A DNA stretch of 64,000 nucleotides, from contig NC_052120.1 of assembly GCF_012273895.1 (NCBI RefSeq), positions 5,766,001 to 5,830,000 of the forward strand, in the 5' to 3' direction. This document shows positions 48,920 to 63,030 of this stretch, piece after piece (within the stretch, counting starts at the first letter, position 1; each line of letters begins with the position of its first letter). This DNA comes from Zerene cesonia (lineage: Eukaryota > Arthropoda > Insecta > Lepidoptera > Pieridae). The notes below the pieces were generated by a model, which worked only from the letters and a program-made list of their open reading frames with translations, ran no database searches and was not told where the DNA came from. Both the position numbers and the translations under genes were made by a program.

Positions 48920-49205
48920 GCTGTGTGATTAGTAAGGACTTTGGACTTAAATCGATAAGTCCGAGTTTCGAGACCGGTTGAGGGTATGAAAAAGGATTTT
49001 TCAATTAATTTGCGTATTATTCATATCACCACTTGTTTCATGGTCGAAACGATGCAGGAAAACATCAGACGGCGTGTCGAAAAATTAAAAGTTTGACGTC
49101 ATGTGACATCAACCAACCTGCACTTAGTCAGCGTGGTGGATTATGTATCAACCCCCATAGGAGCCTGTGTCCCTGCAGTGCGAACATAAATAACTAATGA
49201 TTATA
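48920..49205 (+). mobile_element. tRNA-derived SINE, diverged copy
   Basis: A + strand relative of the SINE at 10066-10344. It has GTAAGGACTTTGGACTTAAA and TCGATAAGTCCGAG, then B box GTTTCGAGACC (48965-48975), GATGCAGGAAAACATCAGAC, CATGTGACATCAACCAACC and CCTGTGTCCCTGCAGTG. The A box is eroded. Confidence 0.8.
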
Positions 49206-49604
49206 TGCTATGTAAAAAGCAGTTACATGGATAGGAATAAATTTTAAATGTCATGCTATTTAAGTCTAGGTACAAAGCTCTTTTTATCATTATATCACTT
49301 AATACAAATTACCAAAAATGTACAAATAAATTAGGCACTCTTATTTTTCCAAGGTACAACACGATACATACATTTTCAATTATAATCTTATGATATTACG
49401 GAACAGCTGCTTCTCAATATACATGAGGATACTTAAGTAGATATAATATTACGTAAGTACTCTAGGAACGAATGAAATTCAAATCAAAATATATCTCCAT
49501 CTCAAAGGGAATAAAGAAAATTGCATGCAAACCGCATGTTATAAATAACCACTCTCTTTTTAAAATTTAAATCCTTATTTTTAACAATTGTAATTGTTGA
49601 AATA

Positions 49605-50953
49605 GGGGCGCCAGTACTCACTTCATACCTTGCACAATTCTATAATTCAGTACTCCAAACTGAAGAGGTACCTAAGCAAAGGTATACTTCAGAGATAGTT
49701 TTGCTCTATAAAAAGGAGATGTGATATGGCCAATTACAGGCCTATTAGTCTGCTATTTATACAAACTTATTATTATTACAAATTTTTCTTATCTATACTT
49801 TTAAGCCGACTTACACCTCTAATAGATTCGCAACAACCAATTGGTTGTTCAATGTTCAATTGAACAAGCTGGCTTTCGTTCAGCTTTTTCAGCTATAGAT
49901 CATATTCATGCATATGGAAAAAAGGAGAAGAGATAAAAATAGAAAGAGGAATTAGGCGATCCCTTACCGCCGAAACTTTTTATTGCAGTATTGGAGGACG
50001 TTTTCCATAGCATTGATTGGAAAAACAAAGGGCTGTGGATTTCAGGCCGATACCTCAGTCATCATTGCAGATGACATGGTCCTATCTGGCAACTCAGGAT
50101 ATGAACTAGAACAAATGCTACAACTCTTATCAAGCTGCAGTCAGGAAGTAGGCCTACATATGAACCTGCATAAAACTAAAATAATGACATACTCTCGAAG
50201 TAAATTAACGCAAGTTTCTGGTAATCAATTTGAATATGTAAACAGCTATATATTTCTAGGTAAACTAATATCTTTTAATGAAAACTGCAATGAAGAGGAA
50301 GTATATAGAAGAATTAATCAGATATGGAAAAAATTTTGGACTCATAAAGAAATTTTAAAAGGAGACTACCAGCTAAGATTTAAGAGAGCAGTAATGGAAA
50401 CATATATTTTACCGAGCTTGACATACGGAAGCCAGACATGGACATATACAATAAAATTAAAAACAAAATTACATCATGCCAACGCTCAATGGAACGAAGA
50501 ATATTAAAACTCAGAAAAAAAAAACAAAATCTGTAGCAAACATATAAGGATTAAGATAAAACTAACAAATCCTCTCCACCGATCTTTACATCTTAAGTGG
50601 CAATGGGTGAGTCACATATCGGTTAACAGATAATAGATGAACATTACAAACAACTAAATGGACGGGGCCAGCGTGAAAAAGGAACAGAGGTTAACTACGA
50701 AAGCGATGGGCTGATGACTTAGTGGAAACAGTGGGCAAAAACTGGATGGAAATTGCACAGTATAGGATAATTTGGAAGAGGAGAGATGAGGCTTTTACCC
50801 AATAAGGGGTCTGGGGGGAATAAAACCAAAACCAACAATACTTACTGTATTTAGAATTATATTTATACTAATAACTAACAAACCATTTGCAATGTAAATA
50901 TTTTTATTTTGTATTTTACACGGAATAAATAAGCTTTATTATTATTATTATAA
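49605..50953 (+). mobile_element. RTE-type LINE, 5'-truncated and decayed
   Basis: A fragment of a non-LTR retrotransposon reverse transcriptase. In shifting frames one reads GAPVLTSYLAQFYNS, VLQTEEVPKQ, then ANYRPISLLF (about 49731-49760), EQAGFR (near 49862), a degraded GVRQGDPLSP-like stretch, and LFIAVLEDVFHSIDWKNKGL. The longest intact piece is 49983-50507. It carries the catalytic-site remnant IIADDMVL (the family has FADD), then MNLHKTKIMTYSRSK, YVNSYIFLGKLISFNE and LPSLTYGSQTWT. Downstream frames show RWADDLVETVGKNWMEIAQY. It ends in a TTA/ATT-repeat tail (50936-50953), typical of RTE. The endonuclease part is missing, and several frameshifts and stops show it is dead. It lies in the presumed TMTC intron, same strand. 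Confidence 0.88.
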
Positions 50954-53900
50954 TTGTGGAAATAGGACCTTATTTATTTTCTTCACATACTGAAAAATTA
51001 ATTAACTAAGTTAGATAGACTGTAAGATTGGATGGTTCAACAAAGTATGTACGTGTCATGGATGTGTGAGAATCTTAGCTTTGTTGCTGATTCGTGTGTT
51101 ACTTTATCATTGTACTTAACCTTGTAAACGTGAAGGGAATACCTTAATTCGTTTGTATTAAAGCTTGTTCTCAATTAGTTTCAATACTACGTAAGCGTTT
51201 TTGTATTGAAGCATTCTTCTATTTTCAAATACAGAAGTAAAATAATAGTGGTAAAACTGAAATGTTTAACACGCGGTTAGCGTCTTTAGTTGATTAAATA
51301 ACCAATTTGAATGCATCTTTTAAATGAGACGAATCCCAGGCTTCATTTATTAAAATGACGAGTCTTTAATTTATATGTACTATATAGTAGACATTCTGGT
51401 GCTTTACTAACTTTTAAAATAATATACCATTTATAAATTGAAAATTAATATGCCATTACTGTGGTGTTACCTAAAAAATATTTGACCAACATTCCCAGCG
51501 TGTTTTCAAAGCGCTTCAAATCTTTGTCGGAATTTATTTTTCATATATTTATTTGAAAGCTCAATTAATTGGATGCACGAGCTCTGTGCTCTATCAAATA
51601 TGCACAAGAGGGCTGTGCACTCCATAGGCGGGACTGAACAATTGTTGTGCATGAAGCCAACTGATGTGAATTAAAAATGAATGCGTAGTTGGAAAGTCGG
51701 CAGCGTTCGTGAATATGGAAAATTTTTAAATAAAAGCGGCATGTTTACAACGTCCAGATTAAACATAATTTATGAAGTTGTAAAATAAAGCCCGCACATA
51801 GAAATAATATTTTCAAAAAAGAACAGAAATATTTACTTTATTGCGTCTGTTTACTTTGGGGCTAAAGGGAAAAGTGATTACATAACGTTATGTTATTTAA
51901 ATATTTATGCAGGCTTCTATTGGATTAACTGATATTTGCCAATATTATGTATAAGTAAATCTAAGTAAAACGGATTCTTTTTTGCTCGGTGAAATAAAAT
52001 TTGGAGTAACATTCACAGTACACAAATGCTGGATTGTATACGCTAAAAATAATAAAATTGAGCGGACTGCTGTCTGAAATTGTTATGCCAATATTAGCCT
52101 TTAATTCAAAGTCCTTACCTAAATAAAATGAAATTTATTATAGCATGTTTTACAGGCTTTCGAGTTCCTTAATCTAAAATCGATAGAAACGACGTCGGAC
52201 TAACTTGTGAATGGTACCTTAAGTGCGGAAGAAACTCGCTTCTTTTCCTTCAACACCTGTGTAACGATACGGCACTATGATAATATTCGTAGTTTTTAGA
52301 CCCGACATCAAGAGTGAGATAACACCAAATGCCCTTTTCGTTGTTGAAGTTTTATGGGCATTTTTATCTTTTACGATGCAGTATTATATATTTTATATTT
52401 TCACATTTTAGTAAATGGCACTGATAGTTTTCTTATTTATATGATACATGCATGGAAGAATAAAATTATTATTTGGTAGTAAATCGTAGAAGAAATTGAT
52501 TCTATAAGATTCTAAAAAAAACACATAATTATCGTCTTCCTTTTCCTTCCCGACCAATAACGCTGGACCCTTTTTGTTCAAAGTGTAACTATTAATCCAT
52601 CTACAATAATATGTAATCTAGACAGTTGTCAATATAGAGTCTACTACATTTCTATTTTCATTTAGTACTGATCTAATTACAGGTCGTTTTGTCGGTTTTC
52701 TTTAAATAACTTACTCCGTCTTGTATCCTACGGGATAAACATATAATTTGTCATCCTAATACCCTGTAATTAAACCAACATTATGAAAATATGTATATAT
52801 AAATTCGCATAGATTATAAACACATGACTATATTTCCATTCATTGTTAAATAGAACACTTTTTGGCAAACAGCTGCGAATTTTATTCGTTAGTTTCTTCA
52901 ATTATTTGGGTTCAACGAATTACAGAATCGACTGAGATGAGAATTATTCTCTATTATTCTTAATGATTATATTATACTATGCTTTCATTATGATTCACTT
53001 ATAAAATAGGAATTTAACTGTGTAATAAAACCGCCTCAATAATTAATATCAGGGTTGTAATTGTAATATTCTGTAGATTTTGATTCAATAGACATTTGCG
53101 CGGGAAAATAGGAACGGAATGGAATCTGGAATTTGAAACGTCACAACGAAGAGTCTAGAATTCGATATTGATTTCAACTTGATAGCTCAAGTCACTTTAG
53201 GGCAAAAATAATAATCGTTACCGACAGACGACCAGCGGACACGAGAGAAATCCTATAAAGCTTCTTCGTTTCTAAAGTAGGTAGTTATCCTTATATTAAA
53301 CTTACCCATGTGTCTTTGTATTTGTTTTATGCATATTTATATTTTTAAATTTTATTGGTGCATTAGAGTAAGGGATTATATTTAAAATTGTGATATAAAA
53401 ATATTTAGATCTTTTGCCTCGGAATCATTTAGAAACAAAGGTAAACAGTAGTACTTCGTATGTTTTAACAAGAACAAGTTTTAAAATTATTCGGATTAAC
53501 TGTTCAAAATTAAACATACTACAAAATTATATTAACTAATGAATAAAACACTTAGCAACAAAATATCAAATTCTTTGAATAAATTACAATATGCATTTTA
53601 ACATCCATATCATACACTGAATATTTCTTGTGGTTTATTGAAATATGCTTTCAGATATTCGCAAGTCAATCTTATTTCTGTGTTCGCAAACACAAAGTTA
53701 ATCCGGCACCAAAATAAGATTGTCACACTCCTAGAAATGTGGGTCGTTCAGAAATCTTATTACTTATTGAATAGGTTATAGGCTGAAATAAATTATTTAT
53801 AGCGTTCGTTGGAAATGATTGGATGCCTAAATTGAATATAAAAACTTCACATAATAAGAAATGTATGTTTATTTCAGTTATTTCAGGTGTTTATACAATC

Positions 53901-55020
53901 AATTAGTAATTATCATTTGTAAACGTCCATCATGGATGCAATTCTTTAAGAACGTATGGATAGAATACCTTGGCTGAGTTTATTCAGGCCAATTCGTGTA
54001 ATTCGAGGCAGATTGTATATCTGCCTCGAATCGGTTGAAATTCTCGTAACAAACTATATAAATTGACTGGACTAAGCTGAATCGAACCAATGAAATTCAA
54101 TCCCCAGTAACCAGTATTACGAATACTACACAATATTTGCTTGTATAAATGGATATTGTACCAAGTTAATTGAGTTTTAGAAAGGAAATCCATGTTTTTG
54201 TTGCCACTTCTGTCGCCCAATTGAAAACAATGTTACTTTAAAAGTCCAGAGAAATGGTAGTCCTGAGGTTTATTTCTCGTATAGCTATTATATTTTAAGA
54301 CATTTGACCTCAAAGTATCAATGGAATATAAGTGTTCTAGTGCACGCTCCCGCGCTTTTTAATTTTGGGTCACGATGCGTAGGGAACGACTTATAGATAG
54401 ACTTCATGATTATTAGATTTATTCCTATATATTGCATCTAGCATTACTTTTATTTTAGTTTCTAGATGAAACTTTTCGTATATACACTTAATAATATTTT
54501 CTTCTAAAGCACTTACTGAAAACTTTTTAATACATTAAGAAAATCGTTATTTCTTGTTAAAAGAAATCGCTGACTTCAACAATTCTTCTGTAACAGTAAG
54601 TGCAGCGCATTCCCAATCTATTTGAAGTGTCATTCTAAGGATCGCTTGGTTTTCTTTTTAAATGTATTTTAAAAGTTTAATGTAAAAAGCAATTATCGCC
54701 TGATAGTAGCTGTGAAAGTTGTTGCTGTTGTGGTTATGAAAATTAATTGCGGTATTGGTGTTTAATCATATGTAATGAATTTAATGATCGTTGCATTTTT
54801 AACAAAATTAAAAATTATGAATATTATTTAAAGATATTTTTTATGATTCAAGTTGTTGTGATATGTTTTATTTTTTGTATTTAATACTTTTCTCTGTAAC
54901 TTCGATTCATTTCAACTATTTTTTGTTTGTACATTGGCTTTCCAATATATATGTCTTCATAGGTGAAAATAAAATATAGACATAACGTACACATATACAT
55001 TTACATACATGTATAAGTGA
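50954..55020. other. Non-coding stretch, no exon seen
   Basis: AT-rich DNA downstream of the LINE. Only a 13-bp hairpin (54001-54031) stands out. The 78-codon minus frame at 53984-54220 overlaps that hairpin and has no recognised domain. Confidence 0.5.
54001..54031. repeat. Perfect hairpin, 13-bp arms
   Basis: ATTCGAGGCAGAT and its exact complement flank a 5-base loop (TGTAT). The stem is more GC-rich than its surroundings. Confidence 0.9.
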
Positions 55021-55140
55021 CTAGGCTGTGCCCCGCTGTCTTTATTGTTTCTTCTACTGGTCTTAGGTGATGATCTATTGCCTATAGGACCGGACCAGAC
55101 CGGTTGTTCCTGAGATCAAACAAATAAACGAAATCTACAC
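55021..55140 (-). mobile_element. Helitron-like element, inverted copy
   Basis: On the minus strand it ends GACAGCGGGGCACAGC then CTAG (complement of 55021-55024) and T. Upstream are GGCAATAGATCATCACC, GGTCTGGTCCGG and a TTTGTTTGATCTCAGGAAC block of the family seen at 6099 and 20136. The 5' end is degraded. Confidence 0.6.
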
Positions 55141-56589
55141 GTCTATATTTTATTGTTCATTGCTATAAAAGTATACATTAAGCTCTATATATTATTAGTA
55201 GAGATAGCAAGGCTATCCTAATACAAAAATTAGTTGATTTTCGTTAGTTTCTTTAAAATTCAATTATAAATTTTTATGCGCAATGAGCGTAAATCGATAG
55301 TAAACGAAAAACTGTAATAAATCTTAGACTGTATTGATAAATTGTTCATACTGCCAATCCTTATGATAAACGTCATAAATCTCAAATGTTAAAAACCTTC
55401 TTTCATCCTCTCCATGGCTCCATTGCAGTTGGATGGATATGACAATTGAATTGAAATTATTTACCTTCGTATCGAGTGGAAAATTATGTAAATTTATTTA
55501 ATACGTTGAATTGGTTAAATGAAATAATTTGCGTGACACATTTATTGTTCTTTTATATTAATTTTGAAACCATTATTGCGTTGTAAGTCTAATTTAAATA
55601 CACAAATTTCACGTTCAATTATACAAGGTTGACTTCAAACACAGTTTTTAATTATTCATGCGTGTTTTCATAGTGGTAATGCATGTTTTGCATACACTAG
55701 TGCAGGATTTTCAATTGCGCTTTTTATCAAAGATGCCATCATTGCTTCAAATGTATAATTTATTAAATTATTTGGATATATAATGAGTGATAAATAAAGT
55801 GTCAATGTAGGAATTATAATTTCACAGGTTTAACTGGGTTATCTCTTTATTTGCACTATAAGCAACATGTTCTTGAAAGCCTTTATTGCAATTACACGTA
55901 TACGACGAGGGAATTTACATTTCACAAGAACTGAATAAGAAAGCATTTCTAAGAAACAAACTATTTTATGAGACATCGTAACAACTTGAAGGCACTGATA
56001 TTTGTATTATAATATTATAAGCGTGTCAAGACGTTTTTGTTTTGTGGCAGTCGCGCCAACAGTCGGTAAGAAAAAGATCGCATTCCGAGTCGACTAACTA
56101 ACAAGCAGTCTGAGATATGTTCAAATTTATTGTATTATCATAAGGGAAAAAATCTGCTTCGCCGTCTCAAGTTCATATTGGAATACAGTCATAAATATGC
56201 AAACATCAAATTAAGTACATAATAATTTCTTAAATTTCTAATTAATATTAATTTTCAAGTCCTTAACTTAACTTTTCAAATATCTAAATTTGTAAAATAT
56301 TTACATGTTTAAATTTACTTCCGATTTCCAATATGGTATAAATAAAGCATTTCTTCCTCTAAATTTAAATTGAATTTGATTTATTATTTTATATTCGCAC
56401 TACTTTAACCTTACGAAGGGACATTTTTTTTCAGCAATAATGTTGAATAATGACCCTATCAACAAACAAGGTTACTTACTCCCTTACTACACACGTTCAA
56501 GTATATGCTTACTAAAATGATTACTCTTCATGGATTATTCAACTTTAAAATAGCAGAAGAATAGATGAAATACAATTACTGGGACAAGT

Positions 56590-56720
56590 CCCGACAGACG
56601 TACTATTTCACTCCCGCGTGCTATCGTAATACGTTTTCTGTTCTCGTCACTCTCCTTGGCTTCGGTCCCACCCCCCCCGGGCCCCACCCCTCTGGCTCCA
56701 ACTGTCAGTGCCACCAACAA
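56590..56720. other. GC-rich patch with C-tract
   Basis: Contains CCCACCCCCCCCGGGCCCC and CGCGTGCTATCGTAATACG, sharply above the local base composition. A minus-strand 61-codon frame (56535-56720) crosses it, but no domain is seen. It could be a repeat fragment, a small exon or a regulatory island. Confidence 0.35.
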
Positions 56721-57351
56721 TGACCTCCTATTTCAGAGGGAATTGCTCAAATACGGAACTGAACTAGCCCGGAATAGCTATGGTATTTTATTATAATGTT
56801 CCATATCACACGCCGCTTAATACGAGATTTGAGTGGAATTAGAAATTGCTAACATTTATTTACGAATGATGAATTTATCTATCATTGTAGTACACCCGAA
56901 TACAGATTAAAATGTTATTACCAAAGTAAGTAACTGTTTCAACCCCTTTGTTAGATTAATGACAATTTGTATACAACTGTTATTGTTTGACCCCGAATGA
57001 ATTTTTCAGGAGCCGAATACCGAGGGTTGAGTGTAATTTTGTTTGTATAGAGGAATTGATTGCGCTTTCGAGAAAACTTTCCGAGGCTATCACTTCCGTG
57101 AGCTAAATGTTTGTTCAAATATTTACGACGGCGATGCACAAATTCGACGATTTATTTCTGTAAAAATTGAACTTAAATACGTTTTATCTGTTTAAGAATT
57201 TATTATATGTGTTTCAATAATGGGGTGATGTATTTTATACTTTGCAGGTCATGCTTTGCATTATAAATATTATGCGTTATTTCATTCGCATGTTATCAAG
57301 TACTTTATGCAGTAAATTTTGTCATGTTAGGTCATTGTACATGTTAGGTAC

Positions 57352-57375
57352 TTTTTAATACAAATGTATTAAAAA
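57352..57375. repeat. Perfect hairpin, 10-bp arms
   Basis: TTTTTAATAC and GTATTAAAAA flank AAAT. The terminal T- and A-runs make it AT-rich. Confidence 0.75.
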
Positions 57376-60165
57376 TAAGTGTATTACATTTAAATACAAT
57401 TAATTAAAAACACCACGCTTTGATGATAGAATCAACCAAGAAGCAGGAAATAATTTATTTATCTAGGAATCAATTTATAAACAATACATATATAATTACA
57501 ATTGTGGAAAAAAGTGTGGACTGATCCATATATTAGTGTTTTAAAGTTTTTCAAACTGTCAATGAATGCTTTGAGCTTATATAAAATATGAATGGCAATT
57601 AATACACAAATAACATTTATAGTTTGTATTTACTTTTATAGATAGTATTTGTCTCATTTACATACGAGTACTTGTACAAAAATTTTTCGCCTATGTTCTA
57701 TATGCGAAAAATCATTTAAGACTGGCGCATCTATCAGGATAAGATAATGGACTCATGATATTATTGTATAGTCACCGTTCGTCGGATCAAAATAGAATCC
57801 AAAGGAGTCGGTTACATACGAACATACAGGTGAAGCTAAATATAAGTGTGTTAAAAACAATTTAAACGGTCCACAGTAGTTTTCACGTGATTCAGATTTT
57901 AATATTCTTAATTCTATGGATATCATGTAGGAGTTACGTGAAATATATTTTATCATCAATGTATTCGAATCATCGTAGCAATAATATAAAAAGAAACTTT
58001 TTTCCTACGATAAAAAAATATTTAACATATTTTACTTTTACTATATTCTATCTTTTTTCGGTTAAATATAATATCTCTTTAGATAGCTAAAACGAAAGAC
58101 CATTTTTTGATATCTATCGAATAAACTTTATAGATGATGATTATTGGTTGGTTCTTGAAATGCGGGACCGTTCTGTCATAATATAAAAGGACGAGCAGTT
58201 CACTTAATTTTCTTTTATTGTTAACTAGTCCCTCGTCCCGGCTCAACCTGGGCTGAAACGGCATAAAAACAAAATAATATTTATAGACTATGACACTCAG
58301 AGATAACGTAGCTTCTATTGGTAAAATACTTTTTAAAATCTATAATTACAGTCAGAATGTAAGTATAACAAGGTACTGAAAGTGTTTTTATTTTCTACGG
58401 CCACGTGTTATAGAAGTCAGTTCAAAAATAAATATCTGAAATAAAAAAATATTAAAAAAAAGGTGTGTGTGCGATTCACACCCGATAGAAGTGAAATTTC
58501 AGTAAATCGACAAAAGAATGAGATGAATATATATAAAATATAAAATAGTATGTATATTTCTGTCTTATCCTTTGCCGGCTTCATTCTACACATTTTTGTA
58601 TTTGTGTCTCTTACCTGTCGTTTCTTCCGTTGCATCAGGTTTGAAATCACAACGATTCTTAAGAAGTTTCACTTCAAAAGTGAGCATTAACTTTTTATGT
58701 GACGGTATATTATTAAATTAACCTACAGGTTGGGAAAGCCGATAGAATAAAGAAAAAGTATATATTACATATATCATACATCAATAGATACTATCTGTTG
58801 ATGATTGAAAATTTCTTTCTTCCATATTGATATTTTAAATAACCTTTATAGCGGTAATATTACCTCGCAGCTATTTTCTTATCACAATTTTATTGTTAGA
58901 ATATATTTTCAAGGCATTTAAGAGGGTAAAAAACATTAGGGAATAGTCCATTATTATACGATAATTTAACGATCGCGTTACATGAACTTAAATTTAAATT
59001 CAGTTTGAAATATAACTCTTGTTAAAATGCTAAGGTAACTGATTACATAAATAAAAAGAATTTTAAAATGTTAAAATGAAAAATCTTGTAATTTATACAC
59101 TTTTTATAGGGTTGCATGAATGTGGGCCAGTTATTTATTGTTGACAATTATAAATTATATTTTAGATTAGTCATGAGCTACAAATATGACCTTCTAAAAT
59201 AGGTTTTTATTAGGTCACCACGAGAAAGCATAAAATAAAAGGAAAATGAAGTAATGCTATAAACAGAATAATTTATTTTTACCACTTGAGAAACGAGGCA
59301 GTGAAGAAAATTGTCTTCACACCTTTCTCATAATATGAAACAAAATACACAGGAAACAACTCATCCGTGTGATAAATAATAAAAAAATTTCACGTATCTA
59401 GTTACAATGAAGTGTAATGCTACTGAAATTGTGATAAAATGTATGTATAAAATAAAAGCGTAGTGATTATACCTTAACAGGGTTGAGTCGAGTTCCAAAC
59501 TTGGTTTCAAGAATAATAATGTTAATTAGTACGCACGTCTCTATCTACAAATGAGAAGACACTGTTGAATCTTTTAGCATCTCTCGAGTGCTTGTGATGT
59601 GTAAGGAATGTTAAGGTAGTACCTACTTTAAAAATTTCATTTAGTTCTCTTTGAGCGTTGTCTCTTAAGTCGCGAACAAGCCAAGTACAGGTCTCTCACT
59701 GACCTATATACCTTGGGCTCATTACAACATTAATTCTATTTAATTTACCGATATTCTATGCTGCGATTTTTCCTATTATATTGCTTTTATTGGACCAGTT
59801 CTATATGTAAACGAAATATCAAAGAAATTTGTCTCTGAACTATTTATAAATAAGCATGTTTTCTATGTGACGAAGATAAACATATCTATAATTAACTATT
59901 AGGCACAGCATAACGCATGTAGAGGCATTTCTGTGCTCCGCATATCGAGAAAGAAATTAAATTAACGATCACGAATGTATCCCATACCAAGTTACCTATG
60001 TTTTTAAATTGCCTTTAAGTTTTTATGCTATAGCATATATGTGAATGATTTAAGGCCTATATTATATGATTATTCCCTATTCTTTTTAATTTTTATTAAA
60101 AATACCATATGCAATATAAAATGGGAACTAAGTTGTACTCTTTTGTACTAGGCAGCAATTTAAAG

Positions 60166-60193
60166 AGAATATGTTATGCACGTAACATATTCT
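60166..60193. repeat. Perfect hairpin, 11-bp arms
   Basis: AGAATATGTTA and TAACATATTCT flank a 6-base loop (TGCACG). Confidence 0.85.
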
Positions 60194-62984
60194 GACAAAC
60201 AAGTGAGTCAAATGCAAAAGCTATTTCATTTCACAAAGAAATAAATGCTTATGTATAAGCACGAAAGTGCAGAAAGCACACATTATGAGTAGTTACGATG
60301 ACGACTTAATCACCAACTGCCACTCTCTAGTTATCGATAAGATTGTCGTTGGAAACTTACCGTTAAAAACGATATACAACCATTTTTTACATAAACACTA
60401 ATTTATTAAAATATACGTGTCAAAAGGCAATATATTGATTTGAAATAAAATAATGAAAACGATTTTTAATTTTTGAGTATTTACGGTTTAAATATTTGAG
60501 TATTTTGTCGCAAAATTCTTGAATACTTGAATAGTTCAGCAATTAACGTTCATGTTCATGTTCAACGTACATGTGAAATCAGATTAATACAAGATAAATA
60601 TACAAATTTATTACTCATTTACTATAAATTATACTATAAATTCTTGTTTTATCCAGTGGACAACTATGAATAGAACTAAATAAAACATAAGGATTTTAAC
60701 ATCAAGATAAGAAGTAAACGTACATGTTAACGGTCCGTAAGCACGAAACCACAATTTTAATCTATTATTAAGAATCTTTTATAATTACTAAAATTAACAA
60801 GGCTGGGCGTTTTCGGGGAAATTTATATTCTGAAATCTAAATATCTTTTTGTAATGTGGTAAGCTGATGCTTGTGTGTCCTATTACCATTACAAAGCTAT
60901 TATCACCCTTTTGTTAATTTTAATATTATTAGATACCAAAACATCAACATTGTAACGAGTCCATTGTTAAAGTGAAATTATAAACACCAATTGTATTTGA
61001 TCTGTATAAAAAAGTTTTCATTCGAAATCGAAGGATTTGAGACAGATTATATTATGTTCATTTGTTTAATTTTTTCATAATAGTTGACTAATTTTCGGTT
61101 TAAACATTTTTATTAAAAACCAGTCATGTAGGGATAACAATCAGTAAACTAAATACAATAATAAAATATGGTATTCATCTCTAGCTTTGCGTAGACTATA
61201 AAACTTTGTACTTCGTGTGTTTTGGAAGATTACGACGTTAGAGGCGTATATCTCGTCAAGTATTTATATAGCAAAACCTATTTAGAAACCCTTATTTTCA
61301 TGTTAAACACCTATCCAATGAAATCTCATTTAATGACTCATTGGCGGATTTTCTTATTTAACCTCTGATTCTGTACACAGTCCCCCCTAAAAATGTCAAA
61401 ATCTGTCCATTGGTTTTTACCTGATTGACCCGCACATAAATAGACAAATAAACAAACAGAAAAAATTCTGACCATTCTTTTGGGGTTTTGTAACACCATT
61501 ATTGCACAAAAATCATTCTTTTTAAAAAACGTTTAAAATAATTTTTGATAAAAAAAAATCATTATTTTCAGGCATTTAATGGACATGCGGGATATTAATA
61601 AAATGACAACAGTGTTTTTTTTTCTTTCAAACGATACTCTTCCCCATACGTTTATTAATATCCATATGAAATGCCATTTATATTATTAAAATCACATTCA
61701 CAGCATATATTTTTTAACATTATTTTAAAGCAAAAGCAAAGTATCCAGCGTCGTATAGTGAAGCGAGAAGTCAATTAATCAGTATTGCTGTAAGCTCTTA
61801 ATACCGTTAATATGATAGCCCTACAAGTCTGTCTGATCCATTGATATAAATTGGACATTTTAACGAAATAATTACGTATAAATGAATCATTTTTTGTTGG
61901 TAATTAAAGTAAAATAAATGCTAAGAATTAACAGGACTGATATTTCATTTAGACAGCATCCTTATGTAGCTATTTCAATTATGTGACTTGGATTATTTAA
62001 ATAATTTGAAATTAATCCATTTGAAATGATTTTACACTAGTGGTCGTGATGTAAATATACCTTTATAATTTATTTTGGTTACTCTAAAATCTTGTCAAAC
62101 TAGATGAAATATTATTGTTACTATAAAAATAGAGCACTAATTTTAAACCTGAAACGAAAATTGTAGTAAATACTCACTGTACGCACATGTTTGTAAAGCA
62201 CAGAACCTACAACCGAGCGGACGGTCCACAGAAGGTGTACACTCATGTACTGAGAAGTAAGTAATATGTGAACCCAGTAAATAAAGGTAACCCGAGTATT
62301 TACTGTGGCAGTCAATGTCAATAGAATGTTCGCTTTGTAAAGTCAAGAGCAAACAAAGGTAATCCTCACGATCCGCAAATTCTCTAAAGACTCGCGAGCT
62401 TGGAATTGCCAAATCGATTGACGTTGATATATTTAAACTTAATTTAATTGGACTGAAAATATAACAGGAAACGCTCTATACGTGCGCTTTCATTATGAAT
62501 GCTTAACATGATTTTATTCAAAAATTAATTTGGTTGTGATAATAATATACATTAAATTACATTTACTGTTTCAGCGTTAACATGTGGTTATAAAAATGTA
62601 TTTTAAAAATATAAGGAAAATTGTGATATCTTTCAAAATATTCATTTTGTGTAGCTCATTTCAACTTGATTAAAATTTTAGCGCGGTGTTAACGAGAGAT
62701 AATTATTTATATTAACAAGATCCGAAAAATGTCTGTTTACCTGACAATTAGAGAGATAGCTGTCGAGGAAACTGGCACGATGTTTTATTTATTAGGCAAA
62801 AAGCACCATCTTAAATGTTAATTTCCTAACATTTGTTAGCATTTTTGCTAATATATTTTTTACTTTCTTTAAGTATAGCCAGAGGCCACAGCCTCTCATG
62901 GTAAGCAATACCCAGCCATCTGACACCTCCTCCCAATAGCCTAGTTATTTAGATCCCATAAAATGCAATATATCATGATATATA

Positions 62985-63030
62985 TAGACTGTATAATAAT
63001 ATACAGACTATATAATAATATATAGACTGC
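62985..63030 (+). repeat. Short tandem repeat, 19-base unit
   Basis: AGACTGTATAATAATATAC is followed by AGACTATATAATAATATAT and then AGACTG, just over two units. Confidence 0.75.
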
